Assembly: GCA_009617715.1 (NCBI GenBank)
Contig: VTFK01000032.1
Span: 248,001 to 312,000 of the forward strand
Source: Plectrocnemia conspersa
Taxonomy: Eukaryota > Arthropoda > Insecta > Trichoptera > Polycentropodidae
DNA length: 64,000 bases
Direction: 5' to 3'
Below, piece after piece: positions 32,401 to 43,640 of this stretch. The translations under genes and the position numbers were made by a program. Within the stretch, counting starts at the first letter, position 1. Each line of letters starts with the position of its first letter. Below the pieces are notes generated by a model. The model saw only the letters and a list, made by a program, of their open reading frames with translations, was not told the DNA's origin and made no database searches.

Positions 32401-34199
32401 ATTACATATAGTAAATAAATTGTATAGATATTTGTATTGTGAATTAAATTAGTATATATTACGTATTTACATAAGTAGTTGTATAATGACTATTGCAATT
32501 AAATTTTGTTAATTCTCATGTACATTAAAATAATATATTTAAATTAAAGAAAATATTTTTTAATTATATTTTACTATTTTTACTAACCTTATGCTTACAA
32601 TTAATTAAATGTTAACCACCAGACATTAATTACTTGTCTTAATTACACTCTTCTTTGTTATTTAAAATTTATATCTACGCATAAACAGTATTAATTGACC
32701 CAATACGTTTTTTTCGATGTTATCGTTTTTTTAATGCTTCGTGCATAACTCGTTATTTAAAAAAACTCGTTTATATGAGAGCTAAGACCTTGACTCTCAA
32801 TAGTAAATATTTATGAATGGATTATGATTGTGTCGTAAAAAACATATTGACGTATAATTATTACTTGTATAGATTCATGGAAAAGCAATGATAAATGATC
32901 TAGGTTTTTCTAAAGCAATATATTAATACTTTAATTACGTTAAGCTATAAGCTTCGTAATCGTGTGTTTTTTTATAGAAATATGGTTTATCGATGTATGT
33001 TTTTTTTGTCTTATAAACGTGAGAATAAATTTATTTATTGAGTATGTATGTATGTACAAAATTTTTTTTTTTATGTTATATAGAATGAATCATAATCTCG
33101 TTTCATTTCATCAAAAAGATTATTCGCTTATCAAACTTCAATTTCTAATACATTAACTAGTAATATTTTTAAGTTAATCTCGCAGTTGTTTTTCAAAGAT
33201 TATTTGTTACTAAGACGATTAATGTCATCTGAAATATTGTTTAAGCTCGTATCTAGATTATTAAGTATTTATATATTATACCAAAAATGTATAAGAACTA
33301 TAAAAAAGATTAATAATGAAGGCATGAAAGTTGCCAAGTTTTATGCGAGTTAAGTTAAACTAGGACAGTCGCTCTTTTATTGTTATTGTGTTTAATACCA
33401 CTTTAGCGTAAATATTTTATGTATACAACTAAAAGTCCAGTTCTAAAAGTATTGTTTAAGGGAAATTTGAAAAGTTTGTATACCGCTGCTGTCTTGCTCT
33501 AGAAATTAATGTGCATTAACGAAAAATAGGTTAACGATTGAAAATAACTGTAATCGGAATTTTAATGTGGTGGATTAATTATTGTATTTGCATTTTTTTT
33601 TCAAGAATCTAAAATACCTTGAGGTTTATTTATCGTGTTATTTTTTCAATTGAGGTTTTTCATCATTCTTGAATGTCATTGCTCGATAATTAAATGTTTT
33701 TATTCGTTATAATGGGTAAATTTCCGCCTTAATCGTAGGCGCCTTGATCTATTTGCGTTATTTATATGATTAATTTAACGGTTTACTTAAAAAAATGTGT
33801 ATATTATATACACATCGCACGCAAACTTATTTTTATTTCAATGAACATCATTATTTATGGTACATCACATTTTTATATCGAGTTTCTTTCAATGAGTATT
33901 TCCCATCCGTATATTTTAAACTACTTTGGATCACATTTTTTTTACTATAAATGCTGTATGAGGCTCTGTTGTGTATATTGCATATTGTAACACATTTCAA
34001 CAAGTATTTTAGTTATAGTGATGAAGGTCGATTTTATCCTGGAATTCCATGAGAGACTATAGTTATGAGCAAAAATCCAATGAGCATATTATATTATATT
34101 TATTTCTCACATATGTCGGGAGAGCAATTTTTTTTTTAATTTATCCCAAGGCGTCGAAACCGCAACATTCTCCATCATTTAAGTAGGTGGTTGGTCGAT
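32401..34199. other. AT-rich stretch, nothing recognised
   Basis: No shared repeat or protein motif. The frames at 32962-33156 and 33766-33990 are short and phenylalanine/tyrosine/isoleucine-rich, typical of chance in AT-rich DNA. Confidence 0.55.
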
Positions 34200-34760
34200 C
34201 AACACACGTCACGTCATGAAACGTTTCCTTAACCTATTTCAGCTTGTCCTTAACGAGCCTCAATCATCCCGTCCGTGTCCAATCACCACACTCGTAGGCA
34301 GCAGCAGCAAACAGCAAAGAGCATCAGAAGAAGAGAACATCACGAAATCCTTGGACCGAAAGAGGCGAGACACGAAACGGCGGGTAATTGCGGGTCCCAC
34401 CCCCTCGGGTGCCTCGGGGCCCCCGCGAGGTCCGCTTAAATCAAGCCGGCCATTATGCACAACAGCTGTTGGCGTGTTTCTCCTTAAAAGCATTCGATTC
34501 ATCTCAGATAAACTCCTTAACAGCTTTTAAACATGACTTGTATTTTAAAATGATTACGGCCCGCAGCCACGGAACCTCGGCCAAGTAACATGCCTACTCA
34601 CCCATCTGATTAGCTCTCTCGCCTCCTTTTTCATCTCTCCGTCTCGCTCGCTATCAACGACGTGTGTGTGACTGGGCGATTTCGTTTGTGGATTAATTAC
34701 ATACGTAAAATCGTTATGGAAATGCAAGGGAACGCTTAGCGGGACCTTCGAATGAATATT
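34200..34760. promoter_or_regulatory. Richest GC block in the region, unique; exon or regulatory DNA
   Basis: This block contains GCAGCAGCAGC, GGTCCCACCCCCTCGGGTG, CTCGGGGCCCCCGCGAGGTC, TCTCCGTCTCGCTCGC and ATGGAAATGCAAGGGAAC (octamer-like ATGCAA). Overlapping frames exist in three phases (34216-34530 plus, 34260-34502 minus, 34388-34588 plus). None shows a known domain, and such overlap is what GC-rich DNA gives by chance. An unspliced 5' UTR or an enhancer fits best. Confidence 0.3.
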
Positions 34761-34974
34761 GCGGTTATAGTCTACAAGTCTACATCATGACTTGAATGTA
34801 GGTTAAGGGCTTTATTGCTATTTCATCAATTTTAAAATTTAAGTTTTTCACTGGCAATAATGTGACAGTCTCTAGAAGACATGTTCCAAAAATTGTGTGT
34901 TTAACTTGTCACTCAATTTAAAAAAAAATATAGATTGATACTTTGTTTGGGTTTCTGACCCTAATTGGTAATAA

Positions 34975-35300
34975 TTTATTAGATTAGATTAAATATTGCG
35001 GCAAACTATGATGGGCGTGATTGTTATTCTCCGAGCGGTGGTGGAGAAGCTGGCGGATGGATGATGTCAGTGGAAGATCCTGATTGATCCCTCTCTGCTG
35101 CGGTGCTCGTATGGTTGAATCTCTCTAAGGATGTGAGCGTCCATGACTGTATGTTTGAATTTGCCAGCGGGGCGAATCTGCTAGTGTCTGCCTTAAATAT
35201 CGAGCGCTACAAAGCTTGCTGACGAATCGCAATCATGCAGCGATCATCCAACCAATCGTTGCATTCTCTTCTTAGAACAACGAAATAAGTATACGCCTTT
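34975..35300 (-). repeat. LTR-like fragment, copy 1 (tentative)
   Basis: On the minus strand: CTTCTAAGAAGAG-like start, GCAACGATTGGTTGG (CCAAT-box type on the opposite strand), GATATTTAAGGCAG (TATA-like), a C/A-rich transcribed-looking stretch, and AATAAA at about 34982-34977. The TTCTAAGAA...GATTGG...GCATGATTG order with a TATA-like motif 60-80 nt on is shared with 45118-45590. This promoter plus poly(A) arrangement suggests a solo LTR. TG...CA ends and a target duplication were not resolved. Confidence 0.3.
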
Positions 35301-35504
35301 AGAAAGTGACATTTGATTGATGGACATCTCAAGTCAAATTGTGCAACGGGAATATTGTGAACTTACGGTGCTTTTAGTCTTCCGGTGATATATTTTTATA
35401 ATTAATCATTCAATGCACCGGAGAATCCTTGCGTATTATTTATGTGAAACGCTTTTTTCTAGTCGTAACGAAGGCATTTGTGTGGCCCCATCTTTTACAC
35501 TATT
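35301..35504. other. No gene recognised
   Basis: Unremarkable sequence between the LTR-like fragment and the hAT MITE. Confidence 0.5.
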
Positions 35505-35512
35505 ATCTGGTT

Positions 35513-35714
35513 CAGTACGCGTACCCCAGAGGGTACGCGAGTCAATATTTGGAGATAACATTATCGTAAACAGCAAAGAAATGAGAAATTGACAACTGCG
35601 GTGAAAATATTTAAGTTAAATTCGATTATTTACAAACGTATTTTATATTAAAGGGTACGCCCTATATTTTTGTCGTTTAAGGGGTACGCGAGTAAAATAG
35701 TTTGCTGACCACTG
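35513..35714. mobile_element. Short hAT-like MITE (~202 bp)
   Basis: The right end read inward is CAGTGGTCAGCAAACT...ACTCGCGTACCCC, and the left end is CAGTACGCGTACCCC...GGGTACGCGAGTC. Both carry the GTACCCC/CGCGAGT blocks as inverted subterminal repeats. Flanking octamers ATCTGGTT (35505-35512) and GTCTAGTT (35715-35722) agree at 6 of 8 positions, consistent with an aged hAT 8-bp duplication. CAG(T/G)GGTC(A/G)GCAAACT is also the start of the BED-hAT relic at 46625, so the two may be related. No coding capacity. Confidence 0.55.
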
Positions 35715-36139
35715 GTCTAGTTTATCCTTATTGATGAATGATCATTATTAGTCTGAGTTTCAAGAATAAGATCCCTCACAAATTCTTGCCACGTAATAAT
35801 AACTCAATTTAAAAATTGTTTTATTTTTTTTGATCATCCTTACTTAATAAAATTGTTTCATTGTTATAAATTTGCAGCTTTCATTCATGCTCATTTTGGT
35901 AGTCGTTGATTGATTCAAGCAAGATCTGAAATTTTAGATGAAACCTAGTGATCCTTCTCAGCTAGGTTCAAAGTTTATCGCAAGAGGCTTAGATGCAGTT
36001 TTGAGGTATTTTAAATAAACACTCGGTAAACAAATTGATTATTATCGCTATGAGAAAGCTGTGACTCGGGTACAGATCAATATTTACAGCGTCATGACGG
36101 ACCTTATAGTAAGATAATGATAAACTTTGTCTAGCGCTA

Positions 36140-36500
36140 TATAATTCAGCTGGTGCTGTTGTCGATTTTTCGTCATTTATTTGCTTCTTTCTTAGTTATT
36201 CGATCTGAATTTTCAGATCGTATACTTAAATTTACTGCTACTAATTTACATTCGTTGAATATTTTCTCTCGTGTCTAATATTTTTTAAGCGTTCAAAAAT
36301 CAATAAAGTCAACAATAATTTGCAAATAAATTTTAACACAAATTGTGAAAGTGGGTGCTTTTGAAGGCAATGTTCCGCTCCCTTTATTACTTGTATAATA
36401 TGTATAAAAAAGGCTACCTGAAATATATCAGTATATAGGTACATCTCAAACAACTGTAGCTTAGTTCAGATTCGTTATTTGAGGTCGGTTCTTACTTTTT
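36140..36500. repeat. Dispersed repeat family C, copy 3
   Basis: Closest to copy 1 over its whole length, including TATAATTCAGCTGGTGCTGT at the start, 'tctgaattttcagatcgtat' in the middle and TTCGTTATTTGAGGTC at the end. It lacks the GCGGAGCCGCGTCATAAAAC insert present in copy 1. The boundary blocks shared by copies 1 and 3 probably mark the ends of the element. Confidence 0.75.
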
Positions 36501-36561
36501 TTACAAATATATAATGTTAATATGAAAAAGAGTACGTGACTTTTTATGTTAGATATATATT

Positions 36562-36690
36562 CCAGCTGGAGTTCCTTAAGGAAGTTTGCTCGGACCGTTC
36601 CTCTTTATCTTTTATATAAACGATATCCCAAAAATAAAAAAATATGCGTTTACGTTGACGAACAGCTATTTCGCAAATAAATTACAAAAA
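36562..36690 (+). pseudogene. Reverse transcriptase fragment (second lineage)
   Basis: The plus strand reads PAGVP, stop, GSLLGPFLFIFYINDIPK, matching RT motif B ('agVPQGSvLGPlLf') and the helix before the YADD box. The following residues (YAFTLTNSYFANKL) are a decayed motif C with the aspartates lost. The PAGVP...INDIP form differs from PSGVPQGSN...INDINT in the element at 31 kb, so it belongs to a different, probably Jockey-clade, lineage. Confidence 0.75.
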
Positions 36691-37159
36691 TTGTATGTAC
36701 TCAAATTATTAGTTTTTTGTTTATTTCCTGTATTTTTTCTTTTTCTTTCGCCTTAATTGTAAAGGGTTTTGAATTCCCCCCCCCCCCCCCGCCTATTTAT
36801 AACCGTAAAAAGTGTAATGTAATGCATTTGATTAAAGATACAGAATATGTTCTAATATCGTTAAAATTAAATTAGTGAATCTCAAACTTTTTCATTATAT
36901 AGTAAAGTACTTACTGCGATCTTAATTTAGTTTATAGCCAAAATAATATATGACCGATTTATTTAAAAATAAAAGCAGCTGATGAATCGATCCATCACTT
37001 ATTATTAGACCCTATAAAAATATCCTATCTAATCCATTAAATTCGCATGATCTTCGCTATAAAATTTATTATAGTCTGGCTTTAATTTTACTGTCCCACG
37101 CGCACTATTAACAGCGTACCCAAAAGTATATCTATACAACCACAATATGAAAAGAAGTA
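36691..37159. other. No gene; poly-C tract at 36777-36790
   Basis: AT-rich with one C-run. Confidence 0.5.
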
Positions 37160-37480
37160 ATTAATTTTAATTAACACCGGCGAAATATTTCCGAGAAGCC
37201 AGAAGCGATCATTTTAACCGACGGTTCTCGCATACGTTCGCCACCTGTTATTTCACAACACGTTTTTTTCCCCGACCCTAAGAACTTTTATCTAAACCGT
37301 TTATCAATGTGGGTCGGTGCGATTAAGTGGCACATTTTAAAATTAAACGCGAAACTCGAACCGGGGGAACCCAAAGACCCCAAGATTTGAGTAAAAAATA
37401 TACACGTATCCAATTCTGCTTATTAACATTCAAGTAACGGGACACGATGCCCTTCTGTCGTTGTTTATTTAATTGAAGGT
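37160..37480. promoter_or_regulatory. Compact unique block, candidate conserved non-coding element
   Basis: Non-repetitive sequence of balanced composition: CACCGGCGAAATATTTCCG, AACCGACGGTTCTCGC, GCCACCTGTTATTTC (E-box CACCTG), TGTGGGTCGGTGCGATTAAG and CCGGGGGAACCC. No reading frame of note. Confidence 0.3.
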
Positions 37481-37659
37481 TTTATAGTTTGATTTATTGA
37501 GTATTGAGTATTGAGTAACAATACCGGCATAGTTTTCATTCAATCAAAATCTTAATATTTTTTTAATAATTCTCTATTAATTAATCGTTGGCTTTTGTAG
37601 TCGTGGTAATAATATTTAAAAATTAGATTCGTTTAATTAAATATACCTCATGATTAATT

Positions 37660-38000
37660 TTTTACAATTAATATTAAAAAATTACGTGGGCGTGAAAATT
37701 ACGATTATAAAAAACTCGCTACCCCTTCTCGTTTCGAATTTGTAATACAAAAACTAAAGGGCCCTTTGAAACCGATTTATGACCCTAAAAAGCGGACCTC
37801 GCCATTAATTTATTTTATTTTTGATAATTGTGAAACGAAATCGAGGCGTTAATTGGAGCCGGAACTGTTATTGCTCTTTATCGTCGAAGTTAATTGTCGG
37901 CATTCGGAAAACGCAGATGCGGATAAGATCAATTAAATTTTATACGTTTTTAATTTGCTTTTCCGTAATTTCGATCAAAAATAATATATTAAAAGGCAAC
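37660..38000. promoter_or_regulatory. Compact unique block with homeodomain, GATA and TCF-like cores
   Basis: Contains the 12-bp palindrome AAAGGGCCCTTT (37756-37767) leading into CCCTTTGAAAC (TCF-like CTTTGAA), CCATTAATTTATT, GCGTTAATTGGAGC, AAGTTAATTGTCGG and CGGATAAGATCAATTAAAT (GATA plus homeodomain). The 65-codon frame at 37821-38018 shows no family resemblance. The mixture of site cores in unique sequence fits an enhancer; unproven. Confidence 0.3.
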
Positions 38001-39007
38001 AAATTGTATTCGTGCTAAATAAATAATCAATCAAACTAATGTGTGTTATAAACTATATATTTAAATAATATTAATAACGAAAAGCCTATAATGGAACATT
38101 AATGGTATTTTATTTACAACCATATATATAATCATATTGATAATTATAGATTAAAAATATATCTTTACATTACTGTGAATGATAATTATTAATAAATTAA
38201 TCTTATAACACAATCAATCAATTTTTAAAACAACACAAATGTCCCAGTTTTAAATTTATATATTTATACTGTTTTTGATAGTATATCTATTATGTTTATT
38301 GTTAATATGAAACGTGAAAAATAGTAATTGCTTTTTCTTAATTTATGTTAGTAATAATCTTTTTACGTGAATCGGAAATCTTTGATCCGATCATTCCATT
38401 GTTGACGTTAAAACGATTATCACAATAACTTTTAAATTAAAAATATGAAAAAACACAGATTTTTTAACCGATTTGTTAAGTCGCGATTATTATATTTTTT
38501 ATCAAAATGCACCATCATTCAATTTAATCAATCAGATAATTTATATACAAAGAGAAAAATACAACTTTAATCAAACAAACAACAAAGCAATAAAATTTGC
38601 TAAGTCCTTCCTGCTGAGAAACGATAAAAATTGAAACAAAATATTTGTTGTATGTGTATATATTATAGTTATCTTGATATAACTATATGTAATATATATA
38701 TATATATATATATAGTTTTTATCATCTCTTTAATGTTTAAATTTTTTATATTCGGTGATTAATTTTATTTTATGGTCTCTGTTTATGTTTCACAACTGTT
38801 TGATGATTGTTATGGAAATCGATTAGATTAGAGATATGTTTGGTTATTTAACTCTTTGAGTATGTGAAAAAAATATTTTTCTAGTCAATTATAAATTATT
38901 ATTAGCAATAATAAAAATCACAAAAAAATGTCGTTATTTTAGATATTAAAAAATACTTCATTTTAATGATTTGAAACACGATTTATTTATATAAGATATT
39001 ACATTCT
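38001..39007. other. AT-rich stretch with a short (TA)n run
   Basis: No motif or shared repeat beyond a TA run at about 38693-38715. Confidence 0.55.
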
Positions 39008-39290
39008 CTCACCTCTCGCTAATTTTTTTTATCCTATTAGCATAAAATGCTGAAAGCTTTAATGAAAAATATTCCAATAACCACTGTTTTACATCGTCTG
39101 AATTTTTTTTTATTGTCTATGTTATATACACCATCCAACCTGGGTCATAATTTTATGTACAGTTTTTTTTAACTATCTTAAACATTTACGTATATCTAAT
39201 GAATCGCTTCACAAATGTTTTTAGTGGCCGTAGTTAGCAATTTATTTTTTAATTAATTCCTATAACATATAATTTTGTATAAATTATTCA
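39008..39290 (-). pseudogene. mariner transposase relic, N- and C-terminal ends fused (M4)
   Basis: The minus strand reads IICYRN...LKNKLLTTATKNICEAIH (first HTH) at about 39200-39290. After about 70 nt it reads NSDDVKQWLLEYFSLKLSAFYANRIKKISER, in pieces, at 39008-39105 (C-terminal helices). Everything between, including the catalytic core, is gone. It is the most reduced of the mariner relics and lies close to repeat B copy 1. Confidence 0.7.
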
Positions 39291-39734
39291 CTTGTCTTCT
39301 CCTATATTTTTTTTAAATATCATATTACGGAGACTAAATATTCACCAACACAGGTACAAGGCATTAATGACTGTTAAAACTTAAATTTTGATGTCTGCCA
39401 CCGTCCGGACGGCGGCTTCTGTCACGTACAGCTGGCATATTCGCGCGCGAGCAAAAAATGTGCCAAATAATCGCAATTTTTAAATTGTCATTTTATTAAG
39501 TTTGTGTGGGCACTCACTAATACAATATCAGTGAAAACTTTTCAGTCGTAAATATTCAATTTACGCAAAATCTTTGTCGGCTTTTGCAAAATGCCATAAG
39601 GCATAAAAATGATACTTCAGAATACGAACACCACATCTATGACTATCCTAGAATTTGTCACCATCGATTCTAAATAAGAATTCGTTATGGTGTGACATTT
39701 ATATAAACTGATCTAGGAAAATACATAAGGATAT

Positions 39735-41742
39735 CAGTGGCGTACGGTGGGTGTTAATATTGGGTGTGCTATAAAAAATTAAAAAAAACGTACATTTTTT
39801 CATTTTTATTAGCCGAGGTTTTGGCATGCCTAAACTGCCTTACAGCTTTTCCCCATATATAAATAAATAAATAAACATCAAACCTAATCTAAAATATTAT
39901 TATATAAAAATATCAAATTTCCAATAAACATAAAATTATAATTATTTATATATAAAATCTAATCTTCTTTCTTTGATCATAAATTTTTCTATCACGCTGT
40001 CATAAAAAGTGCTCTTCTTTTTAATATCCATAAGGATCCCTTTTTCTATTGAAATCAAGCTAAGGCCACATAGCCTTTCTTGGCCTTGGGTACTTCGATA
40101 ACAATTATTAATTCGTTTCGGAGCAGAAAATGAACGTTCTGCTGAAGCAGTACTGCTTGGAGGAGTTAATATTAGTTTGCCTAATTTATCTATTTCCTGA
40201 AAACCTGACTCAAGATTATTTGTGTTCATAAATTGTACAAGCTCATGAACAGATTTCTCTGCAAATTCAGGCAAATGATAAAGAACAGCAAGCTCATTTT
40301 TTAAATTTATATAATCAAATAATGTTCCATAGAATTGTTGCAGTTTGGTAAGTAATTCATTTGGAAATTTTCATTTATATTGCTCATATTTTTTTTTTCC
40401 AGAAGGTAAAAAAATATTCCAATTTGGACATTGAAGAAAAACGGTTTTCAATTTGCTTACATATATTATCAACTATTGTATTAAATAGTTAGAAAAAAGG
40501 CGTGCTTTTCTTCAACAAGCAAATCATTACTCAGTCTTGGATAATTTTCTTCCGTTACATGAGAATCCCATAATGTTTCATAATTATTTTCCTGTTCATG
40601 TATGAGTTGTTGCAAAATTTCGGTAACTTTCTTACAGCAATATAATATGTCAAAAGATTTGGATTGTAAAATGTTGTATAACACATCAGTTTTTCCAAAA
40701 AGGTTTGAAAATATGTGGAGAAGTTTTCTTGTTTCAAAATCTTCCAAAAAGATAAGAAAACCTCGTGCTTTTATTACAGTGTCGGGGTCCCATAGTTCAC
40801 AATTTTTCACGACGTCTCGAAAAAAGTCCGTAAATTAATTTCTGTATTTTTGCACTGTGTTACTTAACCGTGATGTGTAATTCCATATTGTAGGTGTAAC
40901 AGAAGGATGTCTTCTACCTACAAACTCTTGTAAAGCATTTATTCGTTTGGAAGATTTCGAAAAGAATACAGACAATCCATTTAAAGTTTGAAAGAATGAT
41001 TTGCACACTTTTATATTGGAAAGACCTTGTTGTAATGTTAAATTCAACATATGAGCATAGCAGTGTGTAAAAATGGCCAATGGATAAACTTCGAGTACTT
41101 TGGCTTGCAAACCATAAATAAATTGGGAAGAGGTGGACGTGGTTTGCCAATTTTGATTATCTTCAATTTAATTTCATAACTTCTTTTTGAAAATGGATTA
41201 TTCAAAATATCTTCAACAGTATTCTTCATCATTTTTGGGGTAAATAAAAAAATATAATCTAGAATAGAAAATTAAATATTGATTATATGTAAATAAGATA
41301 ATAAACTATTTTACGCCAAAATATAAAAAATGAGTGACCTGTTATTGTGATATAATGTAATAAAAAAGCAGCGACGGACGCAAGAGTTTTTGAAGTACGC
41401 GCACCAAATTCGAGACCAATTTTACTACTGAGCGCTGCCAGCCGACAGATCGACTTCAGGCGTTAAATCTCGGAACAATTTACTTTAGTCGGCCGCCGCA
41501 CTCAAAGTCGGCGCGCCACATGAGTAATACATAGCGTGTCGGTCGCGCGGAAACTTTTAGAGCGACTGATAAATACCAATGCATACTATACACTGCATAT
41601 TAAAATTTTATAATTTTGCATACTACTGTATGCAAAATGATGTCGCTTTATGCCCTAAATTTTCTAAATTTCTAAATTTATATTTTAGATGGTTTTGCGG
41701 GTGTGCGCCGCACACCTAGCACACCCTGAATATACGCCCCTG
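39735..41742 (-). mobile_element. hAT element copy 1 (ZMYM1-like transposase family), 2008 bp, exact 8-bp TSD
   Basis: Exact target duplications AAGGATAT flank it at 39727-39734 and 41743-41750. Ends read inward are CAGTGGCGTACGGTGGG and CAGGGGCGTATATTCAGG, both followed by a GGGTGTGCTA block, a spaced terminal inverted repeat. The uninterrupted target exists in repeat B copy 2 at 48932-48939. The transposase gene on the minus strand is internally deleted. A GC-rich region (41360-41570) upstream of the coding part is probably its promoter/5' UTR. The element is smaller than coding-complete relatives usually are. Confidence 0.92.
39942..41232 (-). pseudogene. hAT transposase, internally deleted and frameshifted (copy 1)
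   Basis: From the N-terminus: MKNTVEDILNNPFSKRSYE and KLKIIKIGKPRPPLP (start of ZMYM1/TTF-type transposases), then directly GLQAKVLEVYPLAIF and THCYAHMLNLTLQQGLSNI (RNase H-like domain). The insertion-domain region follows (ILQQLIHEQENNYETLWDSH), and finally LILTPPSSTASAERSFSA and RLCGLSLISIEK, the hAT C-terminal dimerisation motif. The TTF zinc finger and the first catalytic part between RPPLP and GLQAKV are missing. At least three frame changes and stops break the rest. Copy 2 has the same junction, so the deletion predates both insertions. Confidence 0.88.
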
Positions 41743-42345
41743 AAGGATATTCGAAACGATTTTTCTAAGCAAAATCAAGTATCACTAATTATTTTTAAAT
41801 TATTTAATTTTATATGAAAAAAATATAGTAACAATATCTGCTAGAAGAATATACTTCAAAAATATAATTAGCCCTTTTAGTGCCCTAAAATATTCAAAGA
41901 TGTCAGTAAGATTCTGTTGAAGTCCCCGATAAGCATGTGGTATTATAACTTCACCACGTGACCACGATGCAGCGCTCGACATGCGCGTTGACCATAGGAC
42001 GCCTACGCGCATACTGAAATTGAACCGAGTTACTCGTTCTATCTCAGTTTGCGAAGCATCATATCATTATCACTCAACACGCGAGAGAGCGAAAGGGGAA
42101 GTATCTCACCGCTCGCGCTCGAAAGAGCAGCTCCGACTTCGGTCTTTTTCCCAACAATGTTCCGAAGCACTCGAAGCTGACCAAGTCGACTGAATTACCC
42201 CCACTTTACCTCCCGTTCTCGATAACCTCGTACAACTTCCGAGAGATTTTAGAGCGGACAGAACCGAACTCGATCGAAGTAACCCACTATATTCTCCGTC
42301 CTTGGCCAACCTAAGCCAACTTCCAGAGGGTGTAGTGCAGGTATA

Positions 42346-43139
42346 AGAACACGACATTCATTAAGATATATCCGTAATCTTTGGATAACTTTTTATCACT
42401 TATTAGCGTAATAAACCGAATACTACTCTCCCTAAACACTGCGCAAAAACTAACTTTTTGTTTGGAAAGGATGCGTTCTTAACATTCTATAGTGCCCACG
42501 TTATTATTATTCTTCACCTTTGGTTATCGATCGCCTGAATGATTTAAACCGTATCTATTTTAAGGCGTAAACACATTTTGAGATTCTCTCGCAGACCATC
42601 AGTGATTCACCGACCACCGGTTAGTAACAAATGGTTCAGTGAAAACATCATGACAGATCCCAACCGCTTATAAAAATCATAGTCGACAATAATACAACTC
42701 GACACGCCAGCAAAAAATCTCTGACTTTCAAGACCTACCATTTTAACTCTACCGCCTGATAGCAGTATCTAAATTTCTTTATATATGTATGTAATAATTT
42801 ATATATGATTATGAAGTAAACTAGAACTTAGCTGCAATTCTTTGGCCTTAAAACCTGAAAGAAAATATTAAATCTCTTGACTTTTGTACTGATATGTACT
42901 ATTACTGCTACCTCTGTTTAAAATTGCTTTCCAAAGTACATAGTTTTAATAAGAAACTACTGTTAAAATATATATTTAGACTTGTATATCAAAAATTGAG
43001 ATGTGTTATATATTATATCTAAATATAATACAAAGTAAAATATATTTTGATAGCATATTTGTATTATTTATATGACTTTACTTTTAAACCACGAAGAAGT
43101 ATAAATTGTTATTTTCGCTAATAGATTAAATTACTTTTT
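42346..43139. other. No gene recognised
   Basis: Mixed composition at 42390-42740 without a recognisable motif, then AT-rich. Confidence 0.5.
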
Positions 43140-43640
43140 CTAAGTTCCAGGCTTTCGATTATTAATTTGCTATTATTCATGCGTCTCAGCAGCGCCAGCG
43201 CTAAGAAGTTGCACGAATGTTAAGTTAAGAAACTTTACGAGAACGATAATGGGTCCTTACGCCATTATCCTTGATTTGATTTTCATCGCCGCCTAACAAT
43301 GCCACTCTGTACATTTTAAGGACGAAAGGACCCTTGTGAAATTTCATTAAATACACAATTTTAAGCGTACTCCGAGTAAAGTTTTCGTCGAGCAGAGTTC
43401 AAAGCCCGACTATGTATATACGAGCACTATACACAACTTCCCATATGCATCACGAAATATATGTTTTTGAAACGAATATCTCTCGTGTTTTATTGTAAGA
43501 GATAAAACGTTCGTTTAATGTATACACATTTTTTTACGTACACAATCAGCTTTTCGTTAAAAACATCCTGTCGTTCGAGATAAAGCGCGATTTTATTATA
43601 TTTTCTCCGTTACTCTTTAGATTTTTATCGCGTTCTATTT
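43140..43640. promoter_or_regulatory. Compact unique block, candidate conserved non-coding element
   Basis: Balanced, non-repetitive sequence including CAGCAGCGCCAGCGC, a small hairpin GATAATGG/CCATTATC around 43243-43268, TCCTTGATTTGATTTTC, GGACGAAAGGACCC and GTTCGAGATAAAGCGCG. No frame is convincing. Confidence 0.28.

Larger units (their letters stand above)
39395..42345. repeat. Dispersed repeat family B, copy 1, interrupted by a hAT element
   Basis: Left part 39395-39734 and right part 41751-42345 together match 48585-49442 almost continuously. Shared blocks include GTCACGTA(C/T)AGCTGGCATATT, AACACCACATCT(A/G)TGACTAT, TAAGAATTCGTTATGGTGTG, ATACATAAGGATATTCGAAA (split by the hAT), GATAAGCATGTGGTATTATA, CGCGAGAGAGCGAAAGGGGA and a final AGTGTAGTGCAGG-like end. 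The right third is GC-rich and also occurs alone at 60330-60760. Several overlapping ORFs here are different frames of this repeat and encode nothing recognisable. Confidence 0.9.

Noticed and set aside
34216..34588. Overlapping 66-104 codon frames as a host gene
   Set aside because: Frames in several phases and both strands are open at once, as expected for a GC-rich island; no family resemblance.
42106..42357. Family B frames (also 49226-49540, 60197-60756) as a gene family
   Set aside because: The frames are not conserved in phase between the copies although the DNA is; frameshifting indels separate the copies.
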